Shown: positions 41,551 through 51,603 of the stretch, one piece after another
Numbering within the stretch: the stretch's first letter is position 1
How the letters are laid out: every line of letters begins with the position of its first letter
DNA from: Polynucleobacter sp. MG-Unter2-18
GTDB taxonomy: Bacteria > Pseudomonadota > Gammaproteobacteria > Burkholderiales > Burkholderiaceae
NCBI RefSeq assembly: GCF_018687675.1
Contig: NZ_CP061302.1
Coordinates: 310,001-374,000 of the forward strand
Direction of reading: 5' to 3'
DNA length: 64,000 nucleotides
Translations under genes and position numbers: made by a program
The notes under the pieces: model-generated
Seen by the model: the letters and a program-made list of their open reading frames with translations, nothing else
What the model was told of the DNA's origin: nothing
Database searches by the model: none

Positions 41551-42570
41551 TTATTTAGAGCGCACTATTGCTATGACGCGATTACGTTCATAGATCACAT
41601 TGGGTGAGTCTGGCGGACTACTTTGGGAGAGGGTAGCCTGCAATAAGCTTTGTACCTGAATTTCTTGCGCTAGCTTTTGAGCTAAATCGAGATTGCGGTC
41701 GTATTGAATCTGGACGCTGGCAACCTTCCCCGCTTTGATATTAGAAATTAGCGCTGCAAGCTTCTCAGCCGAATACTGATCAAAAAAGACGGGATACCAT
41801 CCACCCACCGTGGGTTTAGATTCCGAACTACTTTTTTCAGCTGGTTTACTAGACTTGCTTTCGTTGCCCTCTAGCGCTAGGTGAAAGTCGATGCCAGTCC
41901 TCTGAATCAGTTCACCATAAGAAATTGGGGCACTCATTTGCGCATCATCTGTGTTCTCAACCCAGTATGCCCAAGCTAGCTTTTTGGTGGGATCATAGAC
42001 CAGCTTATAGAGATGACTCGGAATGGTGACCTTGCTTTTACCAATACTGCCGGCATTACCCACTGAGCCGGTAAAGACATAAACATCACCCGGAGCGCGC
42101 TTGATATACATCCTCGTCGGCTCTTCCACTCGTTTGGCCCAAATGCCCTGATTGTTTTGCCTAGCTTGCGGCATCATATTAGCCAGGGAGAATGACTGCG
42201 CCATGCCCCGTTCACTTGTCATATCGCCAGCTGGTACGTTGTGACCCCGGTCATATCCGCTACCGCGATAGTCTGCCAGTAGGGCGCGCTCATGCGCTGG
42301 GAGTCTGGCTTCTTCGTAGAACTGATTGGTACGGCGTGGGTGTGGCGCTTGGAGTTTCTCGCCATTTAACTTCTCAACGGTATAAATAGGCTTTTTATCT
42401 GAAGGCGAGTAATAGATCGCAAAATCATCAAAACAGAGGTCCCGACCCACTTGGGCAGTGCTTGGTATTTGTTGGGCTGGGAATAGATTTTGGCATTGAT
42501 CGAAGAGGGCCAATGCACTCAGTGGTAGCCAAAGCGAGCTAAATAAGAGGAGTTTGGCCAGTAATTTCAT
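41551..42570 (-). CDS. exported DNA/RNA non-specific endonuclease
   Basis: A 339-residue protein with a signal peptide (LLAKLLLFSSLWLPLSALAL). The nuclease domain carries YDRGHNVPAGDM (Asp107-His110, catalytic His110) and SLANMMPQARQNNQGIW with the metal-binding Asn, as in NucA and Serratia nuclease. From about residue 240 a Ser/Lys linker leads to a C-terminal region with QYSAEKLAALISNIKAGKVA that the core nuclease lacks. It may degrade extracellular DNA for nutrients. Confidence 0.88.
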   Translation of the reverse strand: MKLLAKLLLFSSLWLPLSALALFDQCQNLFPAQQIPSTAQVGRDLCFDDFAIYYSPSDKKPIYTVEKLNGEKLQAPHPRRTNQFYEEARLPAHERALLADYRGSGYDRGHNVPAGDMTSERGMAQSFSLANMMPQARQNNQGIWAKRVEEPTRMYIKRAPGDVYVFTGSVGNAGSIGKSKVTIPSHLYKLVYDPTKKLAWAYWVENTDDAQMSAPISYGELIQRTGIDFHLALEGNESKSSKPAEKSSSESKPTVGGWYPVFFDQYSAEKLAALISNIKAGKVASVQIQYDRNLDLAQKLAQEIQVQSLLQATLSQSSPPDSPNVIYERNRVIAIVRSK

Positions 42571-43077
42571 TGCATGTCAGTGTAATGAGTGTCTTCCCAA
42601 GGGGTTCAAAGTTTTGCGATCAAGCTAGCTGCAAAGCTAGTATTGATGAGCGCTTGAAAGTCTTTTGTCTGATGTTTTATGCGTTCGCAAATCATGAAAA
42701 CAGGCTGAGGCACAAATTGAGCTCATCAGCAGAAAAACACTACCGGTAGAATATTTAGACCATCAAAATACTAGATGTACGGGTCAGACATCTCTTTTAA
42801 AGAGTAAAAATAGAAAAAAAGTCGGAATTTAAGCACTTTTTTATTATATGAAATAAGCCCCTACTAACTTCTTTAAGCCATTGAATTTAAATGGATAAAT
42901 ATCAAATCTAGAGGGATTAATGGAGATCACCCGCATTTCAAGACCTATAAGTTATGGAAATGGCATTCGTTATTCTTGACTTGATATAAGAACCTTTTTA
43001 GAGTGACTCATATTTTTAACTTATTGCATTGCAACATAAATCAGATGATTGATTTTTGGGGTGCTGCAAGACTACGA
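42571..43077. other. intergenic region before the lytic transglycosylase
   Basis: About 500 A+T-rich bases between two divergent genes. No gene or RNA is evident. TTGACT near 42976 with TAGAGT 17 bases on is a possible promoter for the plus-strand gene. In-frame starts for that gene at 43003 and 43045 lie in this stretch, so its right end may be coding. Confidence 0.45.
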
Positions 43078-44061
43078 ATGATTAAATGTTTTTCTGCCAA
43101 TACGAGTGACAAGCAATTAGCGCAGCCAGCGACGGCTCACGCTAAGGATTTGTTGGCTCACGCACTAACCCCTGTCTATCGGGTCATGAATGGTCTATTG
43201 ATTGCGACTGTTTTCATAATTGTCGGACTCTGGCTCTCGGGTAACGGAACTCAAGCCGGCGCATTCGATTTAGCTCGAATCCTGGTTCCAGACGAAGCCC
43301 GTCACATAGTGTGGCCAAATGGTTTTGGCGTGCTGTATCAGTATCAAGAAGCAGCTCCCAAGGCATCCGCAGATGATGAGATTGCCAATGTGCTTTACGG
43401 AAACACACCGCTTATCCCTGGTAGTGGCTTGATGAGCGCTAAGCAGCAAACAGTTGCTCTATTAATGCCCTCGGTGGCGCATAACCAGGTAAGGCCGATC
43501 TCCCATTTGGCTGATCGCATTCCCACTTCAAAAATTGATCCTGAGGCACTGGATTCAAAGTTGATGGTGTCTGTTCAGAATCAACGCGCAGTAGCTGATT
43601 TCTTTGAGAAGAAGTACAAATTAGATCGTGCCAAGATTGAGGAATATGTATCTAATACTGTGTTGATTGCAAAAGAAGTCAAAATCGATCCAGTTTTATT
43701 GCTTGCCGTGATTTCAGTAGAGTCCAACTTTAATCCCCTGATTAAAAGCCATGCTGGTGCCGAAGGCTTGATGCAGGTGATGACTACGATTCATAAAGAT
43801 AAGTACGCCTTGTATGGCGGTGCTACCGATGCGGTAAAGCCGGAAGTCAATATTCGGGTGGGCGCTTACATCCTCAAGTATTTGATTGCTACTAGCGGTT
43901 CATTGCGTAATGGCTTGAAATACTATGTTGGTGCTGCAAATGCAGAGAATGATGGTGGCTATGCCGATAAGGTGCTGGCCGAGAGAAATCGTTTAATTAG
44001 TTTGTGTCAGCCAACAACACCGAATAAATTCACTTTGAACGGCAAAGATTTGCGCTCATAA
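43078..44061 (+). CDS. membrane-anchored lytic transglycosylase, SLT family
   Basis: A 327-residue protein with a single membrane segment near the N-terminus (GLLIATVFIIVGLWLSG) and a C-terminal SLT domain. AVISVESNFNPLIKSHAGAE contains the catalytic Glu215, followed by GLMQVMTTIHKDKY and NIRVGAYILKYLI. It cuts peptidoglycan glycan strands. The start is unsure: GTG 43003, ATG 43045 and ATG 43078 share the frame and none has a good ribosome site. Confidence 0.82.
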   Translation: MIKCFSANTSDKQLAQPATAHAKDLLAHALTPVYRVMNGLLIATVFIIVGLWLSGNGTQAGAFDLARILVPDEARHIVWPNGFGVLYQYQEAAPKASADDEIANVLYGNTPLIPGSGLMSAKQQTVALLMPSVAHNQVRPISHLADRIPTSKIDPEALDSKLMVSVQNQRAVADFFEKKYKLDRAKIEEYVSNTVLIAKEVKIDPVLLLAVISVESNFNPLIKSHAGAEGLMQVMTTIHKDKYALYGGATDAVKPEVNIRVGAYILKYLIATSGSLRNGLKYYVGAANAENDGGYADKVLAERNRLISLCQPTTPNKFTLNGKDLRS

Positions 44062-44090
44062 GACCTGTAGTTTTTCCCAGGGGAAAAATA

Positions 44091-44123
44091 AAGGCCACTC
44101 AGTTTATTGAACCGAGTGGCCTT
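44091..44123. terminator. bidirectional terminator between convergent genes
   Basis: AAGGCCACTC and GAGTGGCCTT are exact complements with a 13-base loop, flanked by A-rich sequence on the left and TATTACTT on the right, so it can serve both strands. It lies between the transglycosylase and the FKBP gene. Confidence 0.75.
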
Positions 44124-44147
44124 ATTACTTGCAGGTAGTGGACGGAA

Positions 44148-44495
44148 TTAATTTACGCCATGAAGCTCCACATCAAATACCAGTGTTGCATTTGGGGGAA
44201 TGACACCACCCGCACCACGTGGGCCGTAACCCATCTCAGATGGAATGATTAAAGTGCGCTTACCACCAATTTTCATGCCTTGTACGCCTTCATCCCAGCC
44301 TTTAATGACATGGCCAGCGCCCAAGGGAAAACTAAATAACTGGCCACGGTCTAAGGAGCTATCAAACTTCTGACCTTTATGGTCAGGCGCCTGTTCATCA
44401 AACAACCAGCCGGTGTAATGCACGTCTACATGATTGCCGGCAATCGCTTCTTTACCATCGCCCTCAACGGTGTCTACTTTTTGGAGTTCGCTCAT
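44148..44495 (-). CDS. FKBP-type peptidyl-prolyl isomerase
   Basis: A 115-residue single-domain FKBP without signal peptide, so cytoplasmic. VDVHYTGWLFDEQ, FDSSLDRGQLFSFPLGAGHV, IKGWDEGVQGMKIGGKRTL and IPPNATLVFDVELHGV form the complete domain with the usual aromatic pocket. ATG 44495 (MSELQKV) has GAGGAA upstream; a longer in-frame extension is not supported. Confidence 0.93.
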   Translation of the reverse strand: MSELQKVDTVEGDGKEAIAGNHVDVHYTGWLFDEQAPDHKGQKFDSSLDRGQLFSFPLGAGHVIKGWDEGVQGMKIGGKRTLIIPSEMGYGPRGAGGVIPPNATLVFDVELHGVN

Positions 44496-44570
44496 GTTTA
44501 TCTTCCTCTTTGGCTGAAATTGAGGGGCTAGTATATTCTGAGCGTAATCTTTTTGTTCGAGCAAACTAAC

Positions 44571-45587
44571 ATGACAAATTTCTGGCCTCATTCTGCGTAC
44601 AAAACCCTGACGGTGGGGTCTGACAAGCAATTGCTGGTAACTGATGATTTTCTGCGTACCTACTTATTACGCCCTGAGTTAAATCTCGTTCCTGAGTCAT
44701 GCGCTGTTGAGCGCGCCTTGCATCAGCGCTTAAGCGAGAACCCTCGGGCAGCCATCGCCGATGAAGAAATTGCTGGCATGGCAGATCCTGATATTCAGGT
44801 GAACTACCAAGTGTGGCTGAGGTATCGAGCCAAGCTATTGGCTGCTAGCTCTTTAGAAAACTTTTATATGAGCTTGTTTAAGGGCGATGGCGTAGATGTA
44901 CCACCTCTATTTATATCTCAACTAGCGCAAATATTTATTCGACATATTTTGGGTGAGGATTGCCATCCCTTGGATGCACGTATGGGTGAGCTCTTCTTTC
45001 GGACTCAAAAGATCACTGTGTTGGAAGACGGCGTGGTGATGGGCGCGGATGATGAGGTCGTGACTCGAAATGCGCAGGCAGGGGAGACTGGCAACATCAT
45101 GGATCTACTCAAGAGCAAGTCGATGTCTATGCGCTCCATCGACTTAGATGTCTTGCATGAAGAAAATGCCGAGCTCTATTGGGATAAGAGTGAAGATTAT
45201 GACTTTGCCGTGCAGTTGAATTTTGGTCAGCCGCCTATCAATCATTTTTGCCGCGTCCTCGAGAAATGGGTGCAACATTTTTTAGGCGCCCAGGTGCGCA
45301 TTACTCCGATGCAGCAAATCTCCGATCCAAAATGGTCTTGGCATGTTGGGCTAGATGCTGCTGCGACGGATATCCTAAATAAGCTTTATAACAAAGAGCC
45401 GGTTGACACCGACGAGCTTGAGAAAGTGATTTGCTTATTCCGTTTGGACTTTATTGATGAGGCTGCAGTGACGCAATCTCAGGCTGGAAAGCCGGTGTAC
45501 ATGGGTATTGCGATGAATGATGAGCAGCAGCTCAAACTCAAACCGCAAAATCTACTCTTCAATCTGCCTTTAGCAAAAGCTTCTTAA
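44571..45587 (+). CDS. conserved hypothetical protein, DUF6352-like
   Basis: A 338-residue soluble protein. The opening FWPHSAYKTL with LLVTDDFLRTYLLRPELNLV and PESCAVERALHQRLSENPR is conserved among Burkholderiales proteins I associate with DUF6352, from memory. No catalytic motif is evident. Its TAA and the convergent MFS stop share the bases TTAA. Function unknown. Confidence 0.7.
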   Translation: MTNFWPHSAYKTLTVGSDKQLLVTDDFLRTYLLRPELNLVPESCAVERALHQRLSENPRAAIADEEIAGMADPDIQVNYQVWLRYRAKLLAASSLENFYMSLFKGDGVDVPPLFISQLAQIFIRHILGEDCHPLDARMGELFFRTQKITVLEDGVVMGADDEVVTRNAQAGETGNIMDLLKSKSMSMRSIDLDVLHEENAELYWDKSEDYDFAVQLNFGQPPINHFCRVLEKWVQHFLGAQVRITPMQQISDPKWSWHVGLDAAATDILNKLYNKEPVDTDELEKVICLFRLDFIDEAAVTQSQAGKPVYMGIAMNDEQQLKLKPQNLLFNLPLAKAS

Positions 45588-46786
45588 GCGGTAGGAGAAG
45601 CGCTAGCCTTCTTACGATTGGCGCTAAGCCAAAGCAAAGCGCCGGCAGTGACGGCAACGGGAAGCAGTGATCCTAGATTGAGAATGTTCCAGCCCTGCGA
45701 GGTGATGAGTGCTCCAGAGCCGAAGGAGGTAAAAGCCATGGTGCCAAACACAAAGAAGTTAATGGCTGCCTGAGCTTTGTCACGCTCCTCAGGTCGGTAT
45801 GCAGTCATCGCTAATGATGTGGATCCGGTAAATAAAAAGTTCCAGCCAACACCCAGTAAAAATAAGGCAATTAAAAATTGGTGGAAGTCGACACCGGTGA
45901 GTGCGATTGCAATGCACAGGAGATTAAGGGCGACTCCAACACCCATGATTTTGAGTGTGCCAAAGCGCTGAATGAGTGAGCCGGTAAAAAACCCAGGTGC
46001 GAACATACCAATCACATGCCACTCTAAAACTATCGCTGTGTCCGAAAACGGGAGTCCACAAATTTGCATGGCAAGTGGGGTAGCTGCCATGAGGAGATTC
46101 ATGACGCCATAGCCCAAAGAGGCTCCAATCACGGCAACCATAAAGACCGGTTGCTGCAAAATAGTTTTGAGGCTTCTACCGGCAGAAAGCGAGTGCTGAG
46201 TCTTGAACTCATCCGGAAAGTGAATGAATTGCATCACGAAGATGCCAATCAAGCCAGCTATCGAGAGGGTGAGGTAAGCTCCTAAAAAAGCAGTGTCAAA
46301 GAAATCCTTGGTCCAAGATGCGAGGTTGGGTCCAGTCACTGCACCCAGAATTCCGCCAGCCAGTACCCAAGAGACTGCTTTATCTCTCTGGCTGACTGCG
46401 GTCAGCTCGGCAGCCGCAAATCGATAAAGTTGCCCATTAGCACTGTAATAGCCGGCAATAAAGGTGCCGAGCACTAGAAGCCAGAAGTTTTTGGAAACAG
46501 CAGCGTAGGCGCACAGAAGGGCTGAAAATACCGCTACCAGGAGACCTAGCTGAAAAGAGATCTTGCGACCAAAGTAATTTTGGGTTTTAGCGACGATGGA
46601 GGTTGAGAAAGCGCCCCCCACAACGTAGCCCATGACAGGTAAGGTAGCCATCCAGGCAACTGGACTCAGACTGAGTCCCACTAGGCCATTAATAGCGATA
46701 AAGGTCACATTGTTGGTTAAAAACAAGCCCTGGCAGAGAATCAACAGTACAAGGTTTTTATTGAGCAGGGGGTGCTTGTTCATCAT
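45584..46786 (-). CDS. MFS transporter
   Basis: A 400-residue inner-membrane protein with twelve helices. QNYFGRKISFQLGLLVAV contains the loop 2-3 GRK motif of the major facilitator superfamily, and GGILGAVTGPNLASWTKD resembles motif C of exporters. FIAGYYSANGQLYRFAAAEL recalls the YcaD/YfkF-type exporters. The substrate cannot be inferred. Confidence 0.83.
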   Translation of the reverse strand: MMNKHPLLNKNLVLLILCQGLFLTNNVTFIAINGLVGLSLSPVAWMATLPVMGYVVGGAFSTSIVAKTQNYFGRKISFQLGLLVAVFSALLCAYAAVSKNFWLLVLGTFIAGYYSANGQLYRFAAAELTAVSQRDKAVSWVLAGGILGAVTGPNLASWTKDFFDTAFLGAYLTLSIAGLIGIFVMQFIHFPDEFKTQHSLSAGRSLKTILQQPVFMVAVIGASLGYGVMNLLMAATPLAMQICGLPFSDTAIVLEWHVIGMFAPGFFTGSLIQRFGTLKIMGVGVALNLLCIAIALTGVDFHQFLIALFLLGVGWNFLFTGSTSLAMTAYRPEERDKAQAAINFFVFGTMAFTSFGSGALITSQGWNILNLGSLLPVAVTAGALLWLSANRKKASASPTA

Positions 46787-47037
46787 GCAGTCCAGTTTAC
46801 GATGTAAGTCGATATGGGCTCACCTCGGTGGATTCCCTTAAATTGATACACTTGGACCCATTTGCAGGCTAAATCCCCTGAAATTGCTGGGGTCGATGAT
46901 TTAAAATAGATTTCTCGGTCCAGTGCGTGAAATGACACCCAAGACAGCCAAAAGCGCCTGAAGTGTTGCGTACGGAATGCGAGAGTGGTTCGGTATAAGG
47001 CCGACCCCTAATATTTACCCATATCGAGGAAACATCA

Positions 47038-49275
47038 ATGGCTTCAGAGAAATCAAAGATCATTTACACGCTGACAGATGAAGCGCCTTTACTGGCGACC
47101 TGTGCATTCTTGCCAATCATTCGTACTTTTACGGCTCCAGCTGGAGTTCAGGTTATAGAAAGCGATATTTCTGTTGCGGCACGTATTTTGTCAGAGTTCT
47201 CTGATTGCTTAACGGCTGAGCAAAAAGTTCCCGATAATTTGGGTGAGCTGGGTCGCATGACTTTATTGCCTGATACCAACATCATTAAGTTACCTAATAT
47301 CAGTGCGTCAGTTCCACAGCTGCTTGCCGCTATTAAAGAATTGCAAGCCAAGGGTTATAAACTCCCTGATTTTCCAGATGATCCTAAAAATGATGCTGAA
47401 AAAGCAATTCGTACGCGTTATTCCAAATGTTTAGGTAGTGCAGTAAACCCTGTATTGCGCGAAGGTAATTCTGATCGCCGCGCACCAAATGCCGTTAAGC
47501 GCTATGCCCGTAAGAACCCGCACTCAATGGGTGAGTGGAGCCAAGCCTCCCGTACACACGTATCGCATATGCATGGTGGCGACTTCTATGCAGGTGAGAA
47601 GTCAATGACGATGACTAAAGCATGTGATGTGAAGATGGATCTGGTAACGAAGAGTGGTAAGACGATTGTTCTCAAGCCAAAAGTCTCGTTGCTCGCTGGT
47701 GAAATTATTGACAGCATGTATATGAGTAAAAAAGCACTCTGCGAGTTCTATGAAAAAGAAATTGAAGATGCTTACAAGACTGGCATGATGTTGTCCTTGC
47801 ACGTGAAGGCCACCATGATGAAGGTGTCACACCCTATCGTATTTGGTCATGCTGTAAAGATTTTTTACAAAGATGCATTTAAAAAGCATGGCAAGTTGTT
47901 TGAAGAATTGGGTGTAAACCCAAACAACGGTATGAGTAGTTTGTACGAAAAAATCAAGACTTTGCCAGAATCCAAGCGCGAAGAAATTATCCAGGACTTG
48001 CATGCATGCCATGAGCATCGTCCAGCACTGGCGATGGTAGATTCTGCTAAAGGGATTACCAATCTCCATTCACCAAGTGATGTGATCGTTGATGCATCCA
48101 TGCCGGCCATGATTCGTGTGGGTGGCAAGATGTGGGGCGCTGACGGTCGCTTGCATGACACTAAAGCGGTCATTCCTGAGAGTACTTTCGCACGCATCTA
48201 TCAAGAGATCATTAACTTCTGCAAGACGCACGGCAACTTCGATCCCAAAACAATGGGTACAGTACCTAATGTGGGCTTGATGGCTCAGCAGGCGGAAGAA
48301 TATGGATCACATGACAAGACCTTTGAAATTACTGAGGCTGGTGTAGCTCGCATTGTTGCTGACGATGGCACAGTCTTGCTGGAGCAGAATGTCGAAGAGG
48401 GTGATATCTGGCGAATGTGCCAGGTAAAAGATGCGCCGATTCGTGACTGGGTGAAGTTAGCAGTCAACCGTGCACGCTTGTCACATACTCCAGCTGTATT
48501 CTGGTTAGATGAGTACCGTCCACATGAAGCTGAGTTGATCAAGAAGGTGCAAACCTATTTGAAGGAGCACGACTTAACCGGTGTAGACATCCAGATCATG
48601 TCTCAGACTCGTGCAATGCGCTACACCTTAGAGCGCATCATTCGCGGTAAGGATACGATTTCTGTGACCGGTAATATTTTGCGCGATTACCTTACTGACT
48701 TATTCCCAATTATGGAACTCGGCACTAGCGCCAAGATGTTATCTATCGTGCCTTTAATGGCTGGTGGCGGTCTCTTTGAAACTGGTGCAGGCGGTTCTGC
48801 TCCCAAGCATGTTCAACAGCTGGTCGAAGAAAACCATTTGCGCTGGGATTCCTTGGGTGAGTTTTTGGCCTTGGCAGTTTCTTTGGAAGATATTGGTGAT
48901 AAAACTAATAATTCAAAAGTGAAAATTCTGGCCCGCACTTTAGATGAGGCAACTGGCACATTATTGGATAACAATAAGTCACCATCACCACGTACTGGTG
49001 AGCTAGATAATCGTGGCAGCCAATTCTATTTGGCGATGTACTGGGCTCAAGCTTTAGCTGCTCAAGCCGAAGACAAAGAATTGCAAGCCCACTTTGCTCC
49101 GCTTGCAAAAGCCTTGACTGAAAACGAGCAAAAGATTGTTGCCGAGTTCAAAGCGGTACAAGGAAAACCGGCGGATATTGGTGGTTACTATATGCCTGAT
49201 CACGACAAGTTCGTGGCTGTGATGTGTCCAAGTACTACCTTGAATGGCATCTTAAAAATGGCATCAGCCGCTTAA
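47038..49275 (+). CDS. icd: isocitrate dehydrogenase, NADP-dependent, monomeric type
   Basis: A 745-residue enzyme of the TCA cycle that decarboxylates isocitrate to 2-oxoglutarate with NADP+. It is the full length of the monomeric (IDH-II) class. [28 protein letters not shown]-like [50 protein letters not shown] and [19 protein letters not shown] are class hallmarks. GAGGAAA lies nine bases before the ATG. A terminator follows, so it is a single-gene unit. Confidence 0.96.
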   Translation: MASEKSKIIYTLTDEAPLLATCAFLPIIRTFTAPAGVQVIESDISVAARILSEFSDCLTAEQKVPDNLGELGRMTLLPDTNIIKLPNISASVPQLLAAIKELQAKGYKLPDFPDDPKNDAEKAIRTRYSKCLGSAVNPVLREGNSDRRAPNAVKRYARKNPHSMGEWSQASRTHVSHMHGGDFYAGEKSMTMTKACDVKMDLVTKSGKTIVLKPKVSLLAGEIIDSMYMSKKALCEFYEKEIEDAYKTGMMLSLHVKATMMKVSHPIVFGHAVKIFYKDAFKKHGKLFEELGVNPNNGMSSLYEKIKTLPESKREEIIQDLHACHEHRPALAMVDSAKGITNLHSPSDVIVDASMPAMIRVGGKMWGADGRLHDTKAVIPESTFARIYQEIINFCKTHGNFDPKTMGTVPNVGLMAQQAEEYGSHDKTFEITEAGVARIVADDGTVLLEQNVEEGDIWRMCQVKDAPIRDWVKLAVNRARLSHTPAVFWLDEYRPHEAELIKKVQTYLKEHDLTGVDIQIMSQTRAMRYTLERIIRGKDTISVTGNILRDYLTDLFPIMELGTSAKMLSIVPLMAGGGLFETGAGGSAPKHVQQLVEENHLRWDSLGEFLALAVSLEDIGDKTNNSKVKILARTLDEATGTLLDNNKSPSPRTGELDNRGSQFYLAMYWAQALAAQAEDKELQAHFAPLAKALTENEQKIVAEFKAVQGKPADIGGYYMPDHDKFVAVMCPSTTLNGILKMASAA

Positions 49276-49293
49276 AATAAGCTTGCTTCACAA

Positions 49294-49326
49294 AAAGGGT
49301 AAACCGTTTGGTTTGCCCTTTTTTCT
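49294..49326 (+). terminator. Rho-independent terminator after icd
   Basis: AAAGGGTAAAC pairs with GTTTGCCCTTT (one G-T pair) around a short loop and runs into six T. It lies about 20 bases after the icd stop. Confidence 0.85.
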
Positions 49327-49431
49327 TGTGCGCCCTTTAGCTGAATGCAGTAGCTCAGCAATAAATTGATAGGCGTAGGAGAATAAGGTCTACTGTCACT
49401 ATTAGATTAAATCCATTGAGGAGACTTTGAT

Positions 49432-50394
49432 ATGTCCACAAATGAGCAAAAGCGGCTTTCCCAGGAAATTACTCCTAAAGCAGTCTTCGAGGGGCGCCGT
49501 GACCTAATCAAGCATGCTGCGGCCGGGGCTTTTGGTCTAGCGCTCGCACCTTGGTTCTCACGTGAGGCTCTTGCTAGTAATGCGCAAAAGTTAATTGCTA
49601 CGCCAAACCCAAACTTTGTTTTGAAAGAGGAATCAACCAGTTATCAATATGTCACTGGCTATAACAACTTCTATGAGTTTGGAACGGATAAATCAGATCC
49701 CGCTGCTAATGCCCATAGTTTGCAAACTCGGCCATGGACTGTATCGATTGAAGGTTTGGTTAAAAAACCAATGACTTTAGATATAGACGCCTTGCTAAAT
49801 CTCGCTCCGATGGAAGAGCGTATTTATCGTATGCGCTGCGTTGAGGGATGGTCGATGGTTATTCCTTGGGATGGTTACTCTCTATCGAAATTACTGAATC
49901 AGGTGCAGCCTCTAGGCTCTGCAAAGTATGTTGAATTTATTACCTTAGCTGATCGCAAGCAAATGCCGGGCCTGAAGAGCCAGATTATCGATTGGCCTTA
50001 TCGAGAAGGTCTACGTTTGGATGAGGCTATGAATCCCCTGACACTGCTCACTTTTGGTCTTTACGGCGAGACCTTACCAAAGCAGAATGGCGCCCCAGTC
50101 CGAATCGTGGTGCCCTGGAAATATGGCTTTAAGAGCGCCAAGTCGATTGTGAAAATTCGTTTAACAGAGGAAATGCCTAAGACTAGCTGGAGCCAGTTTG
50201 ACGCACGCGAGTATGGGTTTTATTCCAATGTAAATCCTTTAGTAGATCACCCCCGCTGGAGTCAGGCGACTGAGCGTCGTATCGGCGACTCTAAAGGTGG
50301 CTTTGCCCCCAAAATCAAAACCCAAATGTTCAATGGTTATGGCGATCAAGTGGCGAGTATGTATGCTGGGATGGATTTGAAGAAATTCTATTAA
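49432..50394 (+). CDS. msrP: periplasmic methionine-sulfoxide reductase, catalytic subunit
   Basis: A 320-residue molybdopterin protein that repairs oxidised methionine in periplasmic proteins. [20 protein letters not shown] is a Tat signal. [31 protein letters not shown] with Mo-ligand Cys136, and [19 protein letters not shown] are MsrP (YedY) motifs. ATTGAGGAG precedes the ATG. It pairs with msrQ 24 bases downstream. Confidence 0.95.
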   Translation: MSTNEQKRLSQEITPKAVFEGRRDLIKHAAAGAFGLALAPWFSREALASNAQKLIATPNPNFVLKEESTSYQYVTGYNNFYEFGTDKSDPAANAHSLQTRPWTVSIEGLVKKPMTLDIDALLNLAPMEERIYRMRCVEGWSMVIPWDGYSLSKLLNQVQPLGSAKYVEFITLADRKQMPGLKSQIIDWPYREGLRLDEAMNPLTLLTFGLYGETLPKQNGAPVRIVVPWKYGFKSAKSIVKIRLTEEMPKTSWSQFDAREYGFYSNVNPLVDHPRWSQATERRIGDSKGGFAPKIKTQMFNGYGDQVASMYAGMDLKKFY

Positions 50395-50417
50395 TGCAAC
50401 ACGATAAGTAAAGCTGG

Positions 50418-51005
50418 ATGAAGCTACTGATCTTCCTATTAGCCTTATTGCCATTAGATCGTTTGATTTGGTTGGGGTTTACTGATGGTTTGGGCGCGAA
50501 TCCGATTGAGTTCATTACGCGCTCAACAGGAACATGGGCGCTAGTTTTCTTATGCCTGACACTGGCGATGACGCCATTGCGTTTGTTAACGAATTCAACG
50601 ACGTGGATTCGGTATCGCAGAATGTTAGGTCTGTTTAGTTTCTTTTACGCATCACTCCATTTTGTCATTTGGCTTTGGCTAGATCAGGATTTTGATCTAA
50701 TAGAGATGTTCAAAGATGTAGTGAAGCGGCCCTTTATTACAATGGGCTTTATTAGCCTAGTTTTACTATTTCCACTAGCGCTAACCTCTACCCATTGGGC
50801 CCAAAGAAAACTGGGTCGTCGCTGGGCGCACTTACATCGACTCATCTATCTCATTGCCTGCACTGCAACTCTCCACTATTGGTGGCATAAGGCAGGTAAG
50901 AATGATCTAGATACCGTCATAATTTATGCGGTAGTTTTGCTATTGCTGTTATGTTGTAGGATTCCTTATATTCGTAAGCTCTTGGGCAAGCGATCTATCA
51001 TTTAA
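50418..51005 (+). CDS. msrQ: heme-binding membrane subunit of the MsrPQ system
   Basis: A 195-residue membrane protein with six helices (YedZ). It passes electrons from the respiratory chain to MsrP. GLFSFFYASLHFVIWLW, HLHRLIYLIACTATLHYWW and RRWAH hold the heme-ligand histidines. GANPIEFITRSTGTWAL is a family hallmark. Length is normal. Confidence 0.93.
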   Translation: MKLLIFLLALLPLDRLIWLGFTDGLGANPIEFITRSTGTWALVFLCLTLAMTPLRLLTNSTTWIRYRRMLGLFSFFYASLHFVIWLWLDQDFDLIEMFKDVVKRPFITMGFISLVLLFPLALTSTHWAQRKLGRRWAHLHRLIYLIACTATLHYWWHKAGKNDLDTVIIYAVVLLLLLCCRIPYIRKLLGKRSII

Positions 51006-51018
51006 GAATGTTTTGCTG

Positions 51019-51603
51019 ATGACCCTATTTCCATATTCTCGCGCTTCATTGATTGCTATATTGAGTTCACTATTGATTTGCCTTGGATCGTCCCAAGTCC
51101 TGGCGCAGCAGGGTGATCAGGGTGTCAAGACCATCGCTACTTTAGATGTTCCTCGTTACCTAGGTACATGGCATGAGATTGCAAAATTCCCAAACTGGTT
51201 TCAAAAAAAGTGTGTCTCCAATACCAAAGCGGTTTATAGCGCTAAGCCCGATGGCAATCTTCGGGTCCTCAATAGCTGTAAAACTGCTGCTGGTGAGATT
51301 TCAGAGGCAGAGGGTTTGGCTCGCCAAATTGGTGGTAAGGATTCACCCAAATTAGAGGTGCGTTTCGTACCCGAGTGGCTCTCTTTTTTACCCTTAGTGT
51401 GGGGTGACTACTGGGTTATTGATTTAGATCCGCAATATCAATTAGCGGCTGTGAGTGACCCTAGAAGAGAATACCTTTGGGTGCTATCAAGAACCCCTCA
51501 GGTCGACCCAAAAGTCTATGCTGATTTATTACAGCGCCTAAAGCAACAACAATTTGATATTCAAAAGCTTGAAATCACTTCGCAGAAAAATGACGGTACT
51601 TGA
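51019..51603 (+). CDS. lipocalin family protein, Blc-like
   Basis: A 194-residue exported lipocalin. A signal peptide (SLIAILSSLLICLGSSQVLA) lacks a clear lipobox cysteine, unlike the lipoprotein Blc. VPRYLGTWHEIAKFPNWFQK is the lipocalin entry motif, and YWVIDLDPQYQLAAVSDPRR and YLWVLSRTPQ complete the family pattern. It may bind lipids during membrane repair. It follows msrPQ by a few bases and overlaps the next gene by 14. Confidence 0.85.
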   Translation: MTLFPYSRASLIAILSSLLICLGSSQVLAQQGDQGVKTIATLDVPRYLGTWHEIAKFPNWFQKKCVSNTKAVYSAKPDGNLRVLNSCKTAAGEISEAEGLARQIGGKDSPKLEVRFVPEWLSFLPLVWGDYWVIDLDPQYQLAAVSDPRREYLWVLSRTPQVDPKVYADLLQRLKQQQFDIQKLEITSQKNDGT